Shown here piece after piece: positions 9,440 to 18,025 of a stretch of DNA of 64,000 nucleotides. Both the position numbers and the translations under genes were made by a program. How positions within the stretch are numbered: position 1 is the stretch's first letter; each line of letters starts with the position of its first letter. This DNA comes from CAYJFG01 sp964369405 (lineage in GTDB: Bacteria; Bacillota; Clostridia; Oscillospirales; Acutalibacteraceae): NCBI GenBank assembly GCA_964369405.1, contig CAYJGB010000001.1, positions 1 to 64,000 on the forward strand, given 5' to 3'. The notes beneath the pieces were generated by a model, which saw nothing but the letters and a program-made list of their open reading frames with translations, was not told where the DNA came from and searched no databases.

Positions 9440-10366
9440 ATGACAAATTTATTAAATGTAGTTACAATGTCAGAAACACAGCCGACAACGACAACTGATG
9501 TTGTTGAAGCTATAGCAAGTGGTAACTTTTTTACAGAAGATTTATTAAATAGTTTTAATGCGTGGATTGTGGATTTAGGAGAATTTGCACTTGATTTTTT
9601 AATAAAATTGATATTTGCCGCTATCATTTTTTTAATTGGTTGGTGGCTTACTAAAAGAATAAATAAGCTAGTAATTAAAGCACTTAATAAATCTAATATT
9701 GACCCAGCTGCTACTCACCTTATGTCGCAAATTACACTCTTTGCAATGCGTATTCTTGTTATAATTACAGTTGTTGCACAGATTGGTGTAAATGTAACAT
9801 CACTTATTGCAGCTTTAGGTGCAGCCACAGTAACAATTGGTTTAGCATTGCAAGATAGTCTTTCAAACCTTGCAAGTGGTGTGCTTATAATTATAAATAA
9901 ACCATTTAAGAAAGATGACTATATAGAATTTGAGGGACTTACTGGTGTAGTAAAAAAAATAGAAATTTCGAATACTATACTAACTACTGTAGATAATAAA
10001 GAGGTAATTATTCCTAATGCTAGAATTACAGCCAATAATTTAGTTAACTATTCGTCACTTTTAACTAGAAGACTAGATTTATGTTATCAAGTATCATACG
10101 ATACTAATTTACTTAAAGCTAAAAAACTTTTAAGTGACTTAGTAGAGAGTAAAGAAAAATTTATGAAAGACCCTAAACCTATAATTGGTGTTGGTAAATT
10201 AAACGAAAGTAATATTGCAATAGATGTAAAAGTATGGTGTGATAAAGATGATTATTGGGACCTATACTATGAAATGCAAGAAGAAGTTAAAATTATGTTT
10301 GATAAAAATGGTATAGAAATTCCGTTTGAACAAGTTGTAGTTCATATGAAAAAGGAAGATAAATAA
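9440..10366 (+). CDS. mscS: small-conductance mechanosensitive channel, MscS family
   Basis: This 308-residue channel should release solutes on hypo-osmotic shock. After a polar N-terminus (1-45), membrane helices lie near 50-75 and 92-112. They are followed by the Gly/Ala-rich pore helix VTSLIAALGAATVTIGLALQ at about 113-132 and the conserved cytoplasmic beta-domain (KPFKKDDYIEFEGLTGVV). Length and order match the minimal MscS architecture. GAGAGTGA precedes the ATG. It ends a run of tightly spaced genes, and a hairpin follows. Confidence 0.93.
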   Translation: MTNLLNVVTMSETQPTTTTDVVEAIASGNFFTEDLLNSFNAWIVDLGEFALDFLIKLIFAAIIFLIGWWLTKRINKLVIKALNKSNIDPAATHLMSQITLFAMRILVIITVVAQIGVNVTSLIAALGAATVTIGLALQDSLSNLASGVLIIINKPFKKDDYIEFEGLTGVVKKIEISNTILTTVDNKEVIIPNARITANNLVNYSSLLTRRLDLCYQVSYDTNLLKAKKLLSDLVESKEKFMKDPKPIIGVGKLNESNIAIDVKVWCDKDDYWDLYYEMQEEVKIMFDKNGIEIPFEQVVVHMKKEDK

Positions 10367-10374
10367 AAATATAG

Positions 10375-10405
10375 TGTTGCCAAGTTTTATATAAATTTGG
10401 CGACA
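10375..10405 (+). terminator. hairpin after mscS, possible weak terminator
   Basis: TGTTGCCAA (10375-10383) pairs with TTGGCGACA (10397-10405), with one G-T pair, around a 13-base AT loop. No uninterrupted T-run follows directly (AACTCTATTTTA), so it may be a weak terminator or a processing hairpin between mscS and the glycan genes. Confidence 0.4.
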
Positions 10406-10427
10406 AACTCTATTTTAGGAGGATAAT

Positions 10428-11117
10428 ATGTTATTAAAAAAATGGGAAGATTTACCCGATTATATGAAAAATGATGAAGTTCGTTATTATTATGATATAT
10501 TAAGTAATAAAAAAGTATCTTTGTTTTTTAAAAGAGTGTTAGATATTATTTTATCAATAATTGCTATCTTGTTTTTAATAACGCCAATAATAATTATTTC
10601 TATAGTTGTAAAGTGTAGTTCTAAAGGTAAAGTTATGTTTAAACAAAAAAGAATTACTACTTATGGTGAAGAGTTCTATATTTTGAAATTCAGAACAATG
10701 GTAGAAAATGCAGAAAGTTTAGGAGGACAAATCACTCAAACAAATGATAACAGAATAACAAAAAACGGAGCGTTTTTAAGAAAATATAGATTAGATGAAT
10801 TACCTCAAATTTTCAATGTGTTTATTGGTGATATGTCATTAGTAGGAACTAGACCAGAAGTACCAAGATATGTAAATATGTATACTAATGAGATGTATGC
10901 AACTCTACTTACACCAGCAGGTGTTACATCACTAGCAAGTATAACATTTAAAGACGAAGCACAATATTTTACTGACCCTAAATTAGTAGATAAAAATTAT
11001 ATGGAGATAGTTCTACCAGAAAAAATGGTAGAGAATTTAAACTATATGGAAAAATTTTCAGTATTATATGATATTAAAATTATATTTAAAACTGTACTAG
11101 GAGTTTTTGGAAGTTAA
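10428..11117 (+). CDS. bacterial sugar transferase (polyprenyl-phosphate phosphoglycosyl transferase)
   Basis: This 229-residue monotopic phosphoglycosyl transferase starts glycan synthesis by moving a sugar-phosphate from a nucleotide sugar to undecaprenyl phosphate. A single hydrophobic re-entrant helix lies at about 37-62. The catalytic core follows, with KFRTM near 86-90, RLDELPQIFNVFIGDMSLVG near 120-140 and the PEVPRYV loop. It is the small WcaJ/PglC-like form without the long N-terminal membrane domain. The next gene overlaps or abuts it. A partner polymerase next door suggests a surface polysaccharide, but the sugar cannot be read from the sequence. Confidence 0.92.
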   Translation: MLLKKWEDLPDYMKNDEVRYYYDILSNKKVSLFFKRVLDIILSIIAILFLITPIIIISIVVKCSSKGKVMFKQKRITTYGEEFYILKFRTMVENAESLGGQITQTNDNRITKNGAFLRKYRLDELPQIFNVFIGDMSLVGTRPEVPRYVNMYTNEMYATLLTPAGVTSLASITFKDEAQYFTDPKLVDKNYMEIVLPEKMVENLNYMEKFSVLYDIKIIFKTVLGVFGS

Positions 11118-12648
11118 GGAGAGGTTTGCTATAATTATAAGAAATAGTCCACTTAAAACAATTCTTAATCTATCGTTATTTAGAATACTCTATATTATTA
11201 CTTTGTTTTTTGGTGGCGTAGTTTTTATAGAGCCTATTTCATTTTGGGTGCGTTATGTTTTAATGGTATGGGCTGCAATTTTGATTTATTTTTATTATTT
11301 TTCTAATAGAAGAATTATGAAAATTTATTATCATAGGTGGATAATTTTATTTATATGTAGTAATATTTTGACGTGTTTTTTACAAATTCAGAGTAATTTT
11401 TTTATGAACTTACTCATGGTTTTTCATATATGTATTTGTGTGTTTGTTTTCTATGGTATGCATACTGAAAATAATCGAAAAAGAATACATAACGAGATTT
11501 TTTGGTTTTGTAAAATTGTAGTATATGTTACTATAGTTTTAGCTATTGTAGGCTTAACACTCGCTTTGTTTAATATTAAAGGCGAATATCATAATGAAAT
11601 CGGAATATTTAATGAATACAAGTTGATAATATACGAAAATAGATTTACAGGATTATACACTAATCCTAATATATTAGGGTTTGTTTCAGTTGTTGCTATA
11701 TTTGCAAGCCACATATTATCAAAAGAAAACTTTTTAAAACATTGCAATAAACCTAAACAAAATAAAGTTGTATTAATTTCTTGTGTCGTGTTAAGTGTAA
11801 TTTCTTTATTATTATCTGACTCAAATGGTGCAATATTACTATTTGGTGCATATGTTGCATTTAATATTTTTTATAAACTGTTTAAATGGCATAAAAATAT
11901 AAATATTAAAGACCTTTTTGTAAGAGGCTTAAAATTCTCATTAGCATGTATATGCATATTTTTATTGTTGTTTTCAAGTAGAATGTTAACTCAACTTGTG
12001 TTTTCTGTAAGTACTTCTCTTATTGTAGGTAACCCTGTTAATATTGTACTTGATGATAGTAAAACGTCAGCAGAAAGCAGTACAGAAAAAGAAACAGATA
12101 ACACTACTACTTATCAGCATGAAAACGATAACATTGATAGTGGTAGATTTAGATTATTAGAAGAATCAGGAGCGTTTATTACTAACCACCCTTTATTTGG
12201 AGTCGGCAAAGAAAACATTGTACCTTATGGAGATGTTTATTTAGAGAACGGATTGCATTTTTCAGACTTTCATAATGGATATTTAACTATAATAGTGTCT
12301 TCAGGAATAGTAGGGTTTATTATGTTTGTTGCATTTTCACTTAAAATATGTAGAAATATTGCAAAGAGCTTATTCCTTGAAAGAAGAGATTTATCATACA
12401 CAGTATTCCCTATGATATTTGCTTTCTTATGTGCATATTGCATTTATGCAACTATAGAAAAAACACTTGTGTTTGAAGTATCATTTATGGTAGTTGTTTT
12501 TTGGTATATATTAGGATATTCAACAATGTTCCTTAAAAAATATTACCACTTAGATGAAAAAGTAGATTTCACTAAATTGTTTAAAAATAAAGTTAGTACG
12601 AACACACATAAATACGATATACCTACAAATGATGATATAGAATTTTAG
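11107..12648 (+). CDS. O-antigen ligase/polymerase-like membrane protein
   Basis: This is a roughly 510-residue polytopic protein with about eleven hydrophobic segments. A long extracytoplasmic loop with GRFRLLEESGAFITNHPLFGVG is typical of the Wzy/WaaL (O-antigen ligase) family. It would polymerise or transfer lipid-linked glycans outside the membrane. The only conventional start is TTG at 11107, overlapping the previous gene by 11 bases with a poorly spaced RBS. The strong AAGGAG (11116-11121) is instead nine bases before an in-frame ATA (11131), which may be the real start and would give 505 residues. The loop at about 318-345 is Ser/Thr/Glu-rich. It works downstream of the sugar transferase. 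Confidence 0.83.
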   Translation: MEVKERFAIIIRNSPLKTILNLSLFRILYIITLFFGGVVFIEPISFWVRYVLMVWAAILIYFYYFSNRRIMKIYYHRWIILFICSNILTCFLQIQSNFFMNLLMVFHICICVFVFYGMHTENNRKRIHNEIFWFCKIVVYVTIVLAIVGLTLALFNIKGEYHNEIGIFNEYKLIIYENRFTGLYTNPNILGFVSVVAIFASHILSKENFLKHCNKPKQNKVVLISCVVLSVISLLLSDSNGAILLFGAYVAFNIFYKLFKWHKNINIKDLFVRGLKFSLACICIFLLLFSSRMLTQLVFSVSTSLIVGNPVNIVLDDSKTSAESSTEKETDNTTTYQHENDNIDSGRFRLLEESGAFITNHPLFGVGKENIVPYGDVYLENGLHFSDFHNGYLTIIVSSGIVGFIMFVAFSLKICRNIAKSLFLERRDLSYTVFPMIFAFLCAYCIYATIEKTLVFEVSFMVVVFWYILGYSTMFLKKYYHLDEKVDFTKLFKNKVSTNTHKYDIPTNDDIEF

Positions 12649-12664
12649 AGAGAAGAATGAATTT

Positions 12665-14008
12665 ATGATAACAGATTTAACTAAGGGAGCACCAGCAAAA
12701 GTGCTTGTTAGTTTTACATTGCCAATATTGTTAAGCAGTATTTTTCAGCAGTTTTATAATATGGCAGATAGTATAATTGCAGGTAATTTTATTAGTGATG
12801 CAGCTTTATCAGCAATTGGAGCATCTTACCCAATAACTATGATTTACATAGCTATAGCATTAGGTGCAAGTATAGGTTGCAGTGTGTTAATATCGCAGTA
12901 TTTTGGAGCTAAAAGATATAATGATATGAAAAGTGCAATTAATACATCGTTTGTATCAACAATAGTACTAGGGATTATATTAATAATTATAAGTGTGGTT
13001 TTTTGCAAACCAGTTTTAGAACTGTTAAACACACCACAAGACATAATAGAAGACAGTAAGATATATTTAGATGTGTATATATATGGAATTTTATTTTTGA
13101 TGTTATATAACACGTGTACAGCAGTGTTTACAGCATTAGGAGATTCTAAGACACCACTGTATTTTTTAATAGCATCATCAATTGGAAATATAATGCTTAA
13201 CTTGACTTTTGTTATAGTGTTTGAAATGGGTGTAGCAGGTATTGCATGGGCAACTTTCGTAGCACAAGGGATTGCTTCACTACTAGCATTAATGGTGCTA
13301 ATTAAAAAATTAAAGAAAACAAATACTGACACACAACAAAGTGAAAAAATTGCTTTGTTTGATTTTACTATGTTCAAAAAAATATCATTAATAGCAGTCC
13401 CTAGTATTTTACAACAAAGTTTTATATCAGTGGGAAATTTACTAATTCAAGGTGTTATCAATGGTTATGGTTCTTCAGTAATAGCAGGTTTTTCAAGTGG
13501 TATGAAAATTAATGTTTTTTCAGTTATGTCGATTTCAGCACTTGCAAATGGATTATCTAGTTTTACAGCTCAAAATATTGGAGCAGGAAAAGTACAAAGA
13601 GTAAAAAAAGGGTTTAAAGCAGGTGTTATAATAGGTCTTTCTTTATCGGTAGTATTTGGTGTTACAAATTTGCTTTTTGGAAGAGAGATATTAAGTGTTT
13701 TCTTAACTGGAGATGACAAATTGGCTATGGATACAGGTTTAGCTTTTATTTACATTGTATCTATGTTTTTTCCAGTTATATGCATAAAACTTATGATAGA
13801 CGGTGTGCTTCGTGGTGGTGGAGCAATGAAAGCATTTATGATAGCTACATTTACAGATTTAATTATAAGAGTAATACTTGCATATGTACTATCAGGACAA
13901 TTTGGAGCAATAGGTATTTGGGCATCATGGCCAATCGGGTGGACAGTTGCAATGGTTGTATCTATAGTATTTTATGTTAAAGGTGTATGGAATAAGAAAA
14001 GAATATAA
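12665..14008 (+). CDS. MATE-family efflux transporter
   Basis: This 447-residue transporter has twelve predicted membrane segments in two six-helix halves, starting ITDLTKGAPAKVLVSFTLPIL. It resembles the NorM/DinF-like MATE branch that expels drugs or metabolites using sodium or proton gradients. It begins 16 bases after the polymerase gene. The substrate is unknown. A lipid-linked or peptide substrate is possible given the neighbouring glycan and phosphopantetheinyl transferase genes, but nothing in the sequence fixes it. Confidence 0.9.
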   Translation: MITDLTKGAPAKVLVSFTLPILLSSIFQQFYNMADSIIAGNFISDAALSAIGASYPITMIYIAIALGASIGCSVLISQYFGAKRYNDMKSAINTSFVSTIVLGIILIIISVVFCKPVLELLNTPQDIIEDSKIYLDVYIYGILFLMLYNTCTAVFTALGDSKTPLYFLIASSIGNIMLNLTFVIVFEMGVAGIAWATFVAQGIASLLALMVLIKKLKKTNTDTQQSEKIALFDFTMFKKISLIAVPSILQQSFISVGNLLIQGVINGYGSSVIAGFSSGMKINVFSVMSISALANGLSSFTAQNIGAGKVQRVKKGFKAGVIIGLSLSVVFGVTNLLFGREILSVFLTGDDKLAMDTGLAFIYIVSMFFPVICIKLMIDGVLRGGGAMKAFMIATFTDLIIRVILAYVLSGQFGAIGIWASWPIGWTVAMVVSIVFYVKGVWNKKRI

Positions 14009-14026
14009 ATTTTAGAGGTAATAGAA

Positions 14027-14653
14027 ATGTTAAAAGTTTATATAGCTAATATAGAAGATGTAAAGAAATATAGTAGTAGGGCAAAAGAAATTTTGACATT
14101 TGACAGATACGAAAAATTTAGCAGATATAAGCAAGAAGATGATAAACTTAGATGTTTAGCAGTAGGAATTTTGTTAAATAAATATATTGGTAAAGATAGA
14201 TTAAAAAATATTAAATATGAAGAAAATCAAAAGCCATATATAGAAGACTATGAACACTTTAATATATCGCATAGTGGTAATTTTGTAGGATTAGCTATAG
14301 ATAATAGTATAGTTGGTTTAGATATAGAAAAACGAGAAGATAGAGAAACGCAGAGAATAGCAGAAAGAATATGTACAACAAAAGAAATAAATCATATTAA
14401 TGAAAGTAAAGATAAAATAGAAACATTTTATAAATACTGGACATTAAAAGAAAGTTATATGAAGTGGAGTGGTAAAGGGTTTAGTATGTCACCAAAATCT
14501 ATAGAGTTTATAATAACTGATAAAATAAGACTAAATAATGATATAGATGATTTAAGTTTTTATGTAAACGATTTTGATATAGATGGATACACTATATCGG
14601 TTTGCACAAGTGATAAAGATTATAATAACCACATTAATATAATAAAAATTTAA
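14027..14653 (+). CDS. Sfp-type 4'-phosphopantetheinyl transferase
   Basis: It transfers phosphopantetheine from CoA to a carrier-protein serine. The 208 residues contain the Sfp signatures: magnesium ligands Asp99 and Glu101 in VGLDIEKRED, and WTLKESYMKWSGKG with Glu142. At this length it is a pseudodimeric Sfp-type enzyme rather than the small AcpS. Sfp enzymes usually serve polyketide or non-ribosomal peptide carriers, but no such gene is in the window. It follows the MATE gene by 18 bases. It could equally act on the fatty-acid carrier if acpS is absent. Confidence 0.9.
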   Translation: MLKVYIANIEDVKKYSSRAKEILTFDRYEKFSRYKQEDDKLRCLAVGILLNKYIGKDRLKNIKYEENQKPYIEDYEHFNISHSGNFVGLAIDNSIVGLDIEKREDRETQRIAERICTTKEINHINESKDKIETFYKYWTLKESYMKWSGKGFSMSPKSIEFIITDKIRLNNDIDDLSFYVNDFDIDGYTISVCTSDKDYNNHINIIKI

Positions 14654-14656
14654 TTA

Positions 14657-14685
14657 TTGACAAATTAATAGAAAAAACTTATTAT
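14657..14685 (+). promoter_or_regulatory. sigma-A promoter of the cobalamin operon
   Basis: TTGACA (14657-14662), a 17-base spacer and TATTAT (14680-14685) form a near-consensus promoter. The predicted transcript starts just before the riboswitch. Confidence 0.7.
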
Positions 14686-14699
14686 ATATTACAGAACAA

Positions 14700-14895
14700 T
14701 TATGGTTGCTTAAAATATAAGCATTAAAAGGGAATGTAGTGAAAGTCTACGACAGTCCCCGCTACTGTAAGAATGATGAAAGCTCAAAATGTCACTGAGA
14801 AATTGGGAAGACGAGCGAGTAAAATGAATTCAAGTCAGGAGACCTGCCACAATTGAGTATACACGTTTCGGAGGAAGATAGTGTAGGCAATCGTA
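14700..14895 (+). promoter_or_regulatory. cobalamin (adenosylcobalamin) riboswitch
   Basis: The conserved B12-riboswitch elements are in order. Paired ends GGTTGC (14704-14709) and GCAATC (14887-14892) form P1. The AGGGAA-type segment near 14729 is followed by the GACAGTCCCCGCTACTGTAA core at 14751-14770. The B12 box AAGTCAGGAGACCTGCC lies at 14832-14848. A Rho-independent terminator follows, so binding of coenzyme B12 probably stops transcription. The controlled genes are the DUF4430 lipoprotein and the ECF transporter. This stretch accounts for most of the 337-base gap after the phosphopantetheinyl transferase gene. Confidence 0.95.
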
Positions 14896-14930
14896 ATTAT
14901 TAAAAATTATTTGGTAATACGTTTTGTTTA

Positions 14931-14957
14931 ACACTGCATAAAAGCAGTGTTTTTTTG
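14931..14957 (+). terminator. riboswitch-controlled intrinsic terminator
   Basis: ACACTGC (14931-14937) and GCAGTGT (14944-14950) form a 7-bp stem with a six-base loop, followed by seven Ts. It lies between the B12 aptamer and the first gene and is the likely expression platform. Confidence 0.85.
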
Positions 14958-14990
14958 TCCTCGAAAAAACAAATAAAGGAAGATGAAAGA

Positions 14991-15524
14991 ATGGCAAAAA
15001 GAATATTACCAGTTATTACATTGTTACTTGTAATAATCGCACTGACAAGTTGTGAAATAGTATCAACAGATGATTATTACGCCACAACACCACAAAGCAC
15101 AAGTGACGTACAAGAGGATAAGGATACAGTTACTATTGAGGTTGAATGTGTATCAGTATTATCAAATTTAGATGATTTAGACGAAGCACTAAAAGAAAGT
15201 GACTTGCTACCAGAAGATGGTATAATAATCGAAGAAAGACAAGTAAGTATTGACGAAGATACAACAGCGTTTGAAGTCTTAGAACAAGTTATCAAAGAAA
15301 ACGAAATCCAATTTGAGTATATTGGAGCAGATGAAAGTGACTTTGGAACAGTTTATATAAAAGGGATAAACCATTTATATGAAAAGTCATGTGGTGAAAA
15401 TAGTGGCTGGGCATTTTATGTAAATGAGGAATTTCCATCAGTAGGTAGTGACCAGTTGGTTTTAAAAGACGGTGATCAAATAGAGTGGACTTACGTATGC
15501 GATTTTAATGAATTGATGAGTTGA
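14991..15524 (+). CDS. DUF4430 lipoprotein, probable cobalamin-binding surface protein
   Basis: This 177-residue secreted lipoprotein has a signal peptide with lipobox LTSC (Cys21). A Thr/Asp-rich linker follows, then a C-terminal DUF4430 domain from about 60, including AFEVLEQV, SGWAFYVN and DGDQIEWTYVCDF. DUF4430 resembles the C-terminal beta domain of transcobalamin and intrinsic factor. Placed first behind a cobalamin riboswitch and an ECF transporter, it is likely to catch cobalamin or cobamides outside the membrane; that role is inference. The ATG at 14991 is preferred because AAAGGAAG sits just upstream. A TTG extension to 14955 would start inside the terminator. Confidence 0.85.
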   Translation: MAKRILPVITLLLVIIALTSCEIVSTDDYYATTPQSTSDVQEDKDTVTIEVECVSVLSNLDDLDEALKESDLLPEDGIIIEERQVSIDEDTTAFEVLEQVIKENEIQFEYIGADESDFGTVYIKGINHLYEKSCGENSGWAFYVNEEFPSVGSDQLVLKDGDQIEWTYVCDFNELMS

Positions 15525-15552
15525 TTTTAAAATAGACAAAGAGGTGATTTAT

Positions 15553-16419
15553 ATGTTAAGTGTGACTAAGATAAACCCTCTTTGTCTGTTTTTATACTTT
15601 GCATCTCAAATTGTATGTACAATGCTTTTTCTAAATCCTATTATAATTTTACTTTCAGTTTTATTTAGTTTAACATTTTGTATTATGTCTAGTGGTATAA
15701 AAGGAATTTGGTTTTACTTTTTATTCTTCATTATAATTGCAATTAGTAATCCGATTTTTTCACATAATGGAGCAACTCCATTGATTTTTGTAAATGGTAA
15801 TGCAATTACACTAGAAGCTATTGTATACGGTGTTTTAATGGCTGGTATGATTTTAGCAACATTTATAAATCTTAAAAATTTTAACACTTATATTACTGAA
15901 GATAAACTAATATATATTTTCGGTAAATATACACCTAAACTTGCGCTCCTTATAACTATGGTTTTAAATTTTATTCCAACTTTAATTTATAAAGGAAATG
16001 AAATATATAATTGTCAAAAATTAATAATAGGAAATAGTAAAAAAATAAGCATTAAAATTAAATTATTATTGTCTGTTATGTCGTCTTTAATATCTCAGAT
16101 GTTAGAAAATGGAATTATTACAGCAGATTCTATGTCTGCTAGAGGTTATACATCATCTAACAGGAGCAACAGTATAAAATATGCTTTTAAGAAATCTGAT
16201 TTAATATTTATTGTGTTAGTAACAATTTTATTTTCTATAACCTTTACAATTGGAGTTTTAGGTTATTTTGATTTTTATTGTTACCCTGTAATTACAAGTG
16301 TAAGCTTAGATACTATATCAATAATAGGTTATTTATCGTTCTTTATATTATCAGTAACACCTATAATTATATTTTTAATTGGAGAAATAAAATGGAAATA
16401 CTTAATATCAAAAATTTGA
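15553..16419 (+). CDS. ecfT: ECF transporter transmembrane subunit EcfT
   Basis: This 288-residue membrane protein is the T component that couples the two ATPases to the substrate-binding S component in energy-coupling-factor importers. It has hydrophobic segments near 10-40, 50-70, 85-110, 125-145 and towards the C-terminus. The coupling-helix motif with alanine-arginine-glycine is present (ADSMSARGYTSSNR, about residues 193-206). The ATG at 15553 is chosen because GAGGTGA (15541-15547) is its RBS; an in-frame GTG at 15544 lies within that RBS. The 3' end overlaps the ATPase gene by 28 bases. Confidence 0.9.
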   Translation: MLSVTKINPLCLFLYFASQIVCTMLFLNPIIILLSVLFSLTFCIMSSGIKGIWFYFLFFIIIAISNPIFSHNGATPLIFVNGNAITLEAIVYGVLMAGMILATFINLKNFNTYITEDKLIYIFGKYTPKLALLITMVLNFIPTLIYKGNEIYNCQKLIIGNSKKISIKIKLLLSVMSSLISQMLENGIITADSMSARGYTSSNRSNSIKYAFKKSDLIFIVLVTILFSITFTIGVLGYFDFYCYPVITSVSLDTISIIGYLSFFILSVTPIIIFLIGEIKWKYLISKI

Positions 16420-18023
16420 ATTTTAAATATCCTAATAGCAGTGATTATGTATTGCAAAATATAAATTTATCAGTTGCTCAAGGCGAGTTTATAGTGCTTT
16501 TTGGAAAATCGGGAAGCGGTAAAACTACTCTTCTAAGGCTTTTGAAAAAGGAACTATCGCCAGTAGGGGAGAAAAGTGGAGATATTCTCTATTTGAATAA
16601 AGATTTATCAAAACTTAGTATATTAGAGTCAGCTAAAAATATTGGATATATTATGCAAAATCCAAGATTTCAAATTGTCACAAATAAGGTAAGCTGCGAA
16701 CTTGCTTTTGGGCTTGAGAATATTTGTGAAAAACCGAGCAATATAAAAAGAATAGTTGCAGAAACATCAGACTTTTTTGGAATATCTCATTTATACAATG
16801 AAGAAACAAAAAATTTGTCTGGTGGACAAATGCAAATTCTTAATTTAGCCTCAATAATGGCAATGCAACCTAAAATGTTATTACTAGATGAACCTTTATC
16901 TCAGCTTGACCCTATAAGTGCAAAAGAGTTAATTAATATGCTCAAAAGGTTAAACGAAGAATTATCAATTACAATAATAATAGCTGAACATAGATTAGAA
17001 GAGTTGTTACCAATAGCTGATAAAGCAGTTTTTTTACAAAAAGGTAAAATAAAAATAGAGGATACAGCATATAAAGTGTGTCAAGAGATAAGTAGTAATA
17101 AAGATTATATTGATATGTTAAAAGCCCTACCAATATCAACTCAAATATACAACAATTTTAAAATTGAAACTAAATGTCCTATCACTATAAAAGACGGTAG
17201 AGGTTTTATTACTAAGAATTTTAATAATAATATATTAGAACTTAAAAAAAATAAAAATACCACTCAAGAAAAAAATAATTCTATAATAAAAGTTAATAAC
17301 GCATGTTTTAGGTATAATAAAAAATCAAAAGATATTCTAAAAGATTTAAGTATTTGTTTTAACAAAGGAGAAGTATCTAGTATATTAGGCTCTAATGGGA
17401 GCGGTAAAACAACATTACTTAAAATGCTTTGTGGAATAATAAAACCGTACTGTGGAAATATCAAATTAGAAAAGGGAATAAAAGTATTATATTTACCACA
17501 AAACCCTATAGATTTACTTATAAAAGATACAGTAAGAGAAGACTTGACAATATCTAGAACAGATATAAAAGAAAACGAAATTAACAAAATATGCAGTAGA
17601 TTAGATATTAATCATTTGCTTGACAAAAACCCTATGGAAATTAGTGGAGGCGAGCTTCAAAAAGTTGCAATTGCAAAGCTGTTAATGCTGAAAGCTGATG
17701 TTATCTTGATTGATGAACCTACAAAAGGTATAGATGTATATGCAAAAGAAAATTTAATTAATATTATAAAAGAGTTAAAGCAAGATAAAGTTACAGTAAT
17801 AATAGTAACGCATGATATAGAGTTTGCATCAAATGTATCAGATAAATGTATGTTGCTGTTTGATGGAAGTTTAGTAGCAGTAGACACACCTAACAAATTT
17901 TTTAGCAATAACACATTTTATCAAACTAACGTAGGCAAAATAACAAAAAACATATATAATAATATAATCAATATGAAAGATTTAAGCGATATATTGACTT
18001 TGAATGGTAGAAAAGAGGACTAG
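16392..18023 (+). CDS. fused ECF transporter ATPase (EcfA-EcfA')
   Basis: This 543-residue protein holds two ABC ATPase domains, so it supplies both nucleotide-binding subunits of an ECF importer in one chain. Domain 1 has Walker A GKSGSGKTT, signature LSGGQ and Walker B MLLLDEP. Domain 2 has GSNGSGKTT, ISGGE and VILIDEP. A linker of about 60 residues joins them near 265-330. The start at ATG 16392 has GGAG at 16381-16384 and begins with the usual strand MEILNIKNLNFKYP. A longer reading from 16278 would add a 38-residue unrelated sequence inside ecfT. It overlaps ecfT by 28 bases and ends two bases before the S-component gene. Confidence 0.93.
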   Translation: MEILNIKNLNFKYPNSSDYVLQNINLSVAQGEFIVLFGKSGSGKTTLLRLLKKELSPVGEKSGDILYLNKDLSKLSILESAKNIGYIMQNPRFQIVTNKVSCELAFGLENICEKPSNIKRIVAETSDFFGISHLYNEETKNLSGGQMQILNLASIMAMQPKMLLLDEPLSQLDPISAKELINMLKRLNEELSITIIIAEHRLEELLPIADKAVFLQKGKIKIEDTAYKVCQEISSNKDYIDMLKALPISTQIYNNFKIETKCPITIKDGRGFITKNFNNNILELKKNKNTTQEKNNSIIKVNNACFRYNKKSKDILKDLSICFNKGEVSSILGSNGSGKTTLLKMLCGIIKPYCGNIKLEKGIKVLYLPQNPIDLLIKDTVREDLTISRTDIKENEINKICSRLDINHLLDKNPMEISGGELQKVAIAKLLMLKADVILIDEPTKGIDVYAKENLINIIKELKQDKVTVIIVTHDIEFASNVSDKCMLLFDGSLVAVDTPNKFFSNNTFYQTNVGKITKNIYNNIINMKDLSDILTLNGRKED

Positions 18024-18025
18024 TT

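Noticed and set aside
12844..13377. 177-codon frame antisense to the MATE gene
   Set aside because: No RBS and composition expected from the complement of a membrane protein gene.
14955..14990. TTG extension of the DUF4430 lipoprotein gene
   Set aside because: It would start inside the riboswitch terminator; the signal peptide and RBS fit ATG 14991.
16278..16391. 38-codon upstream extension of the ECF ATPase gene
   Set aside because: It lies wholly within ecfT, lacks a good RBS, and the ATPase fold starts at ATG 16392 after GGAG.
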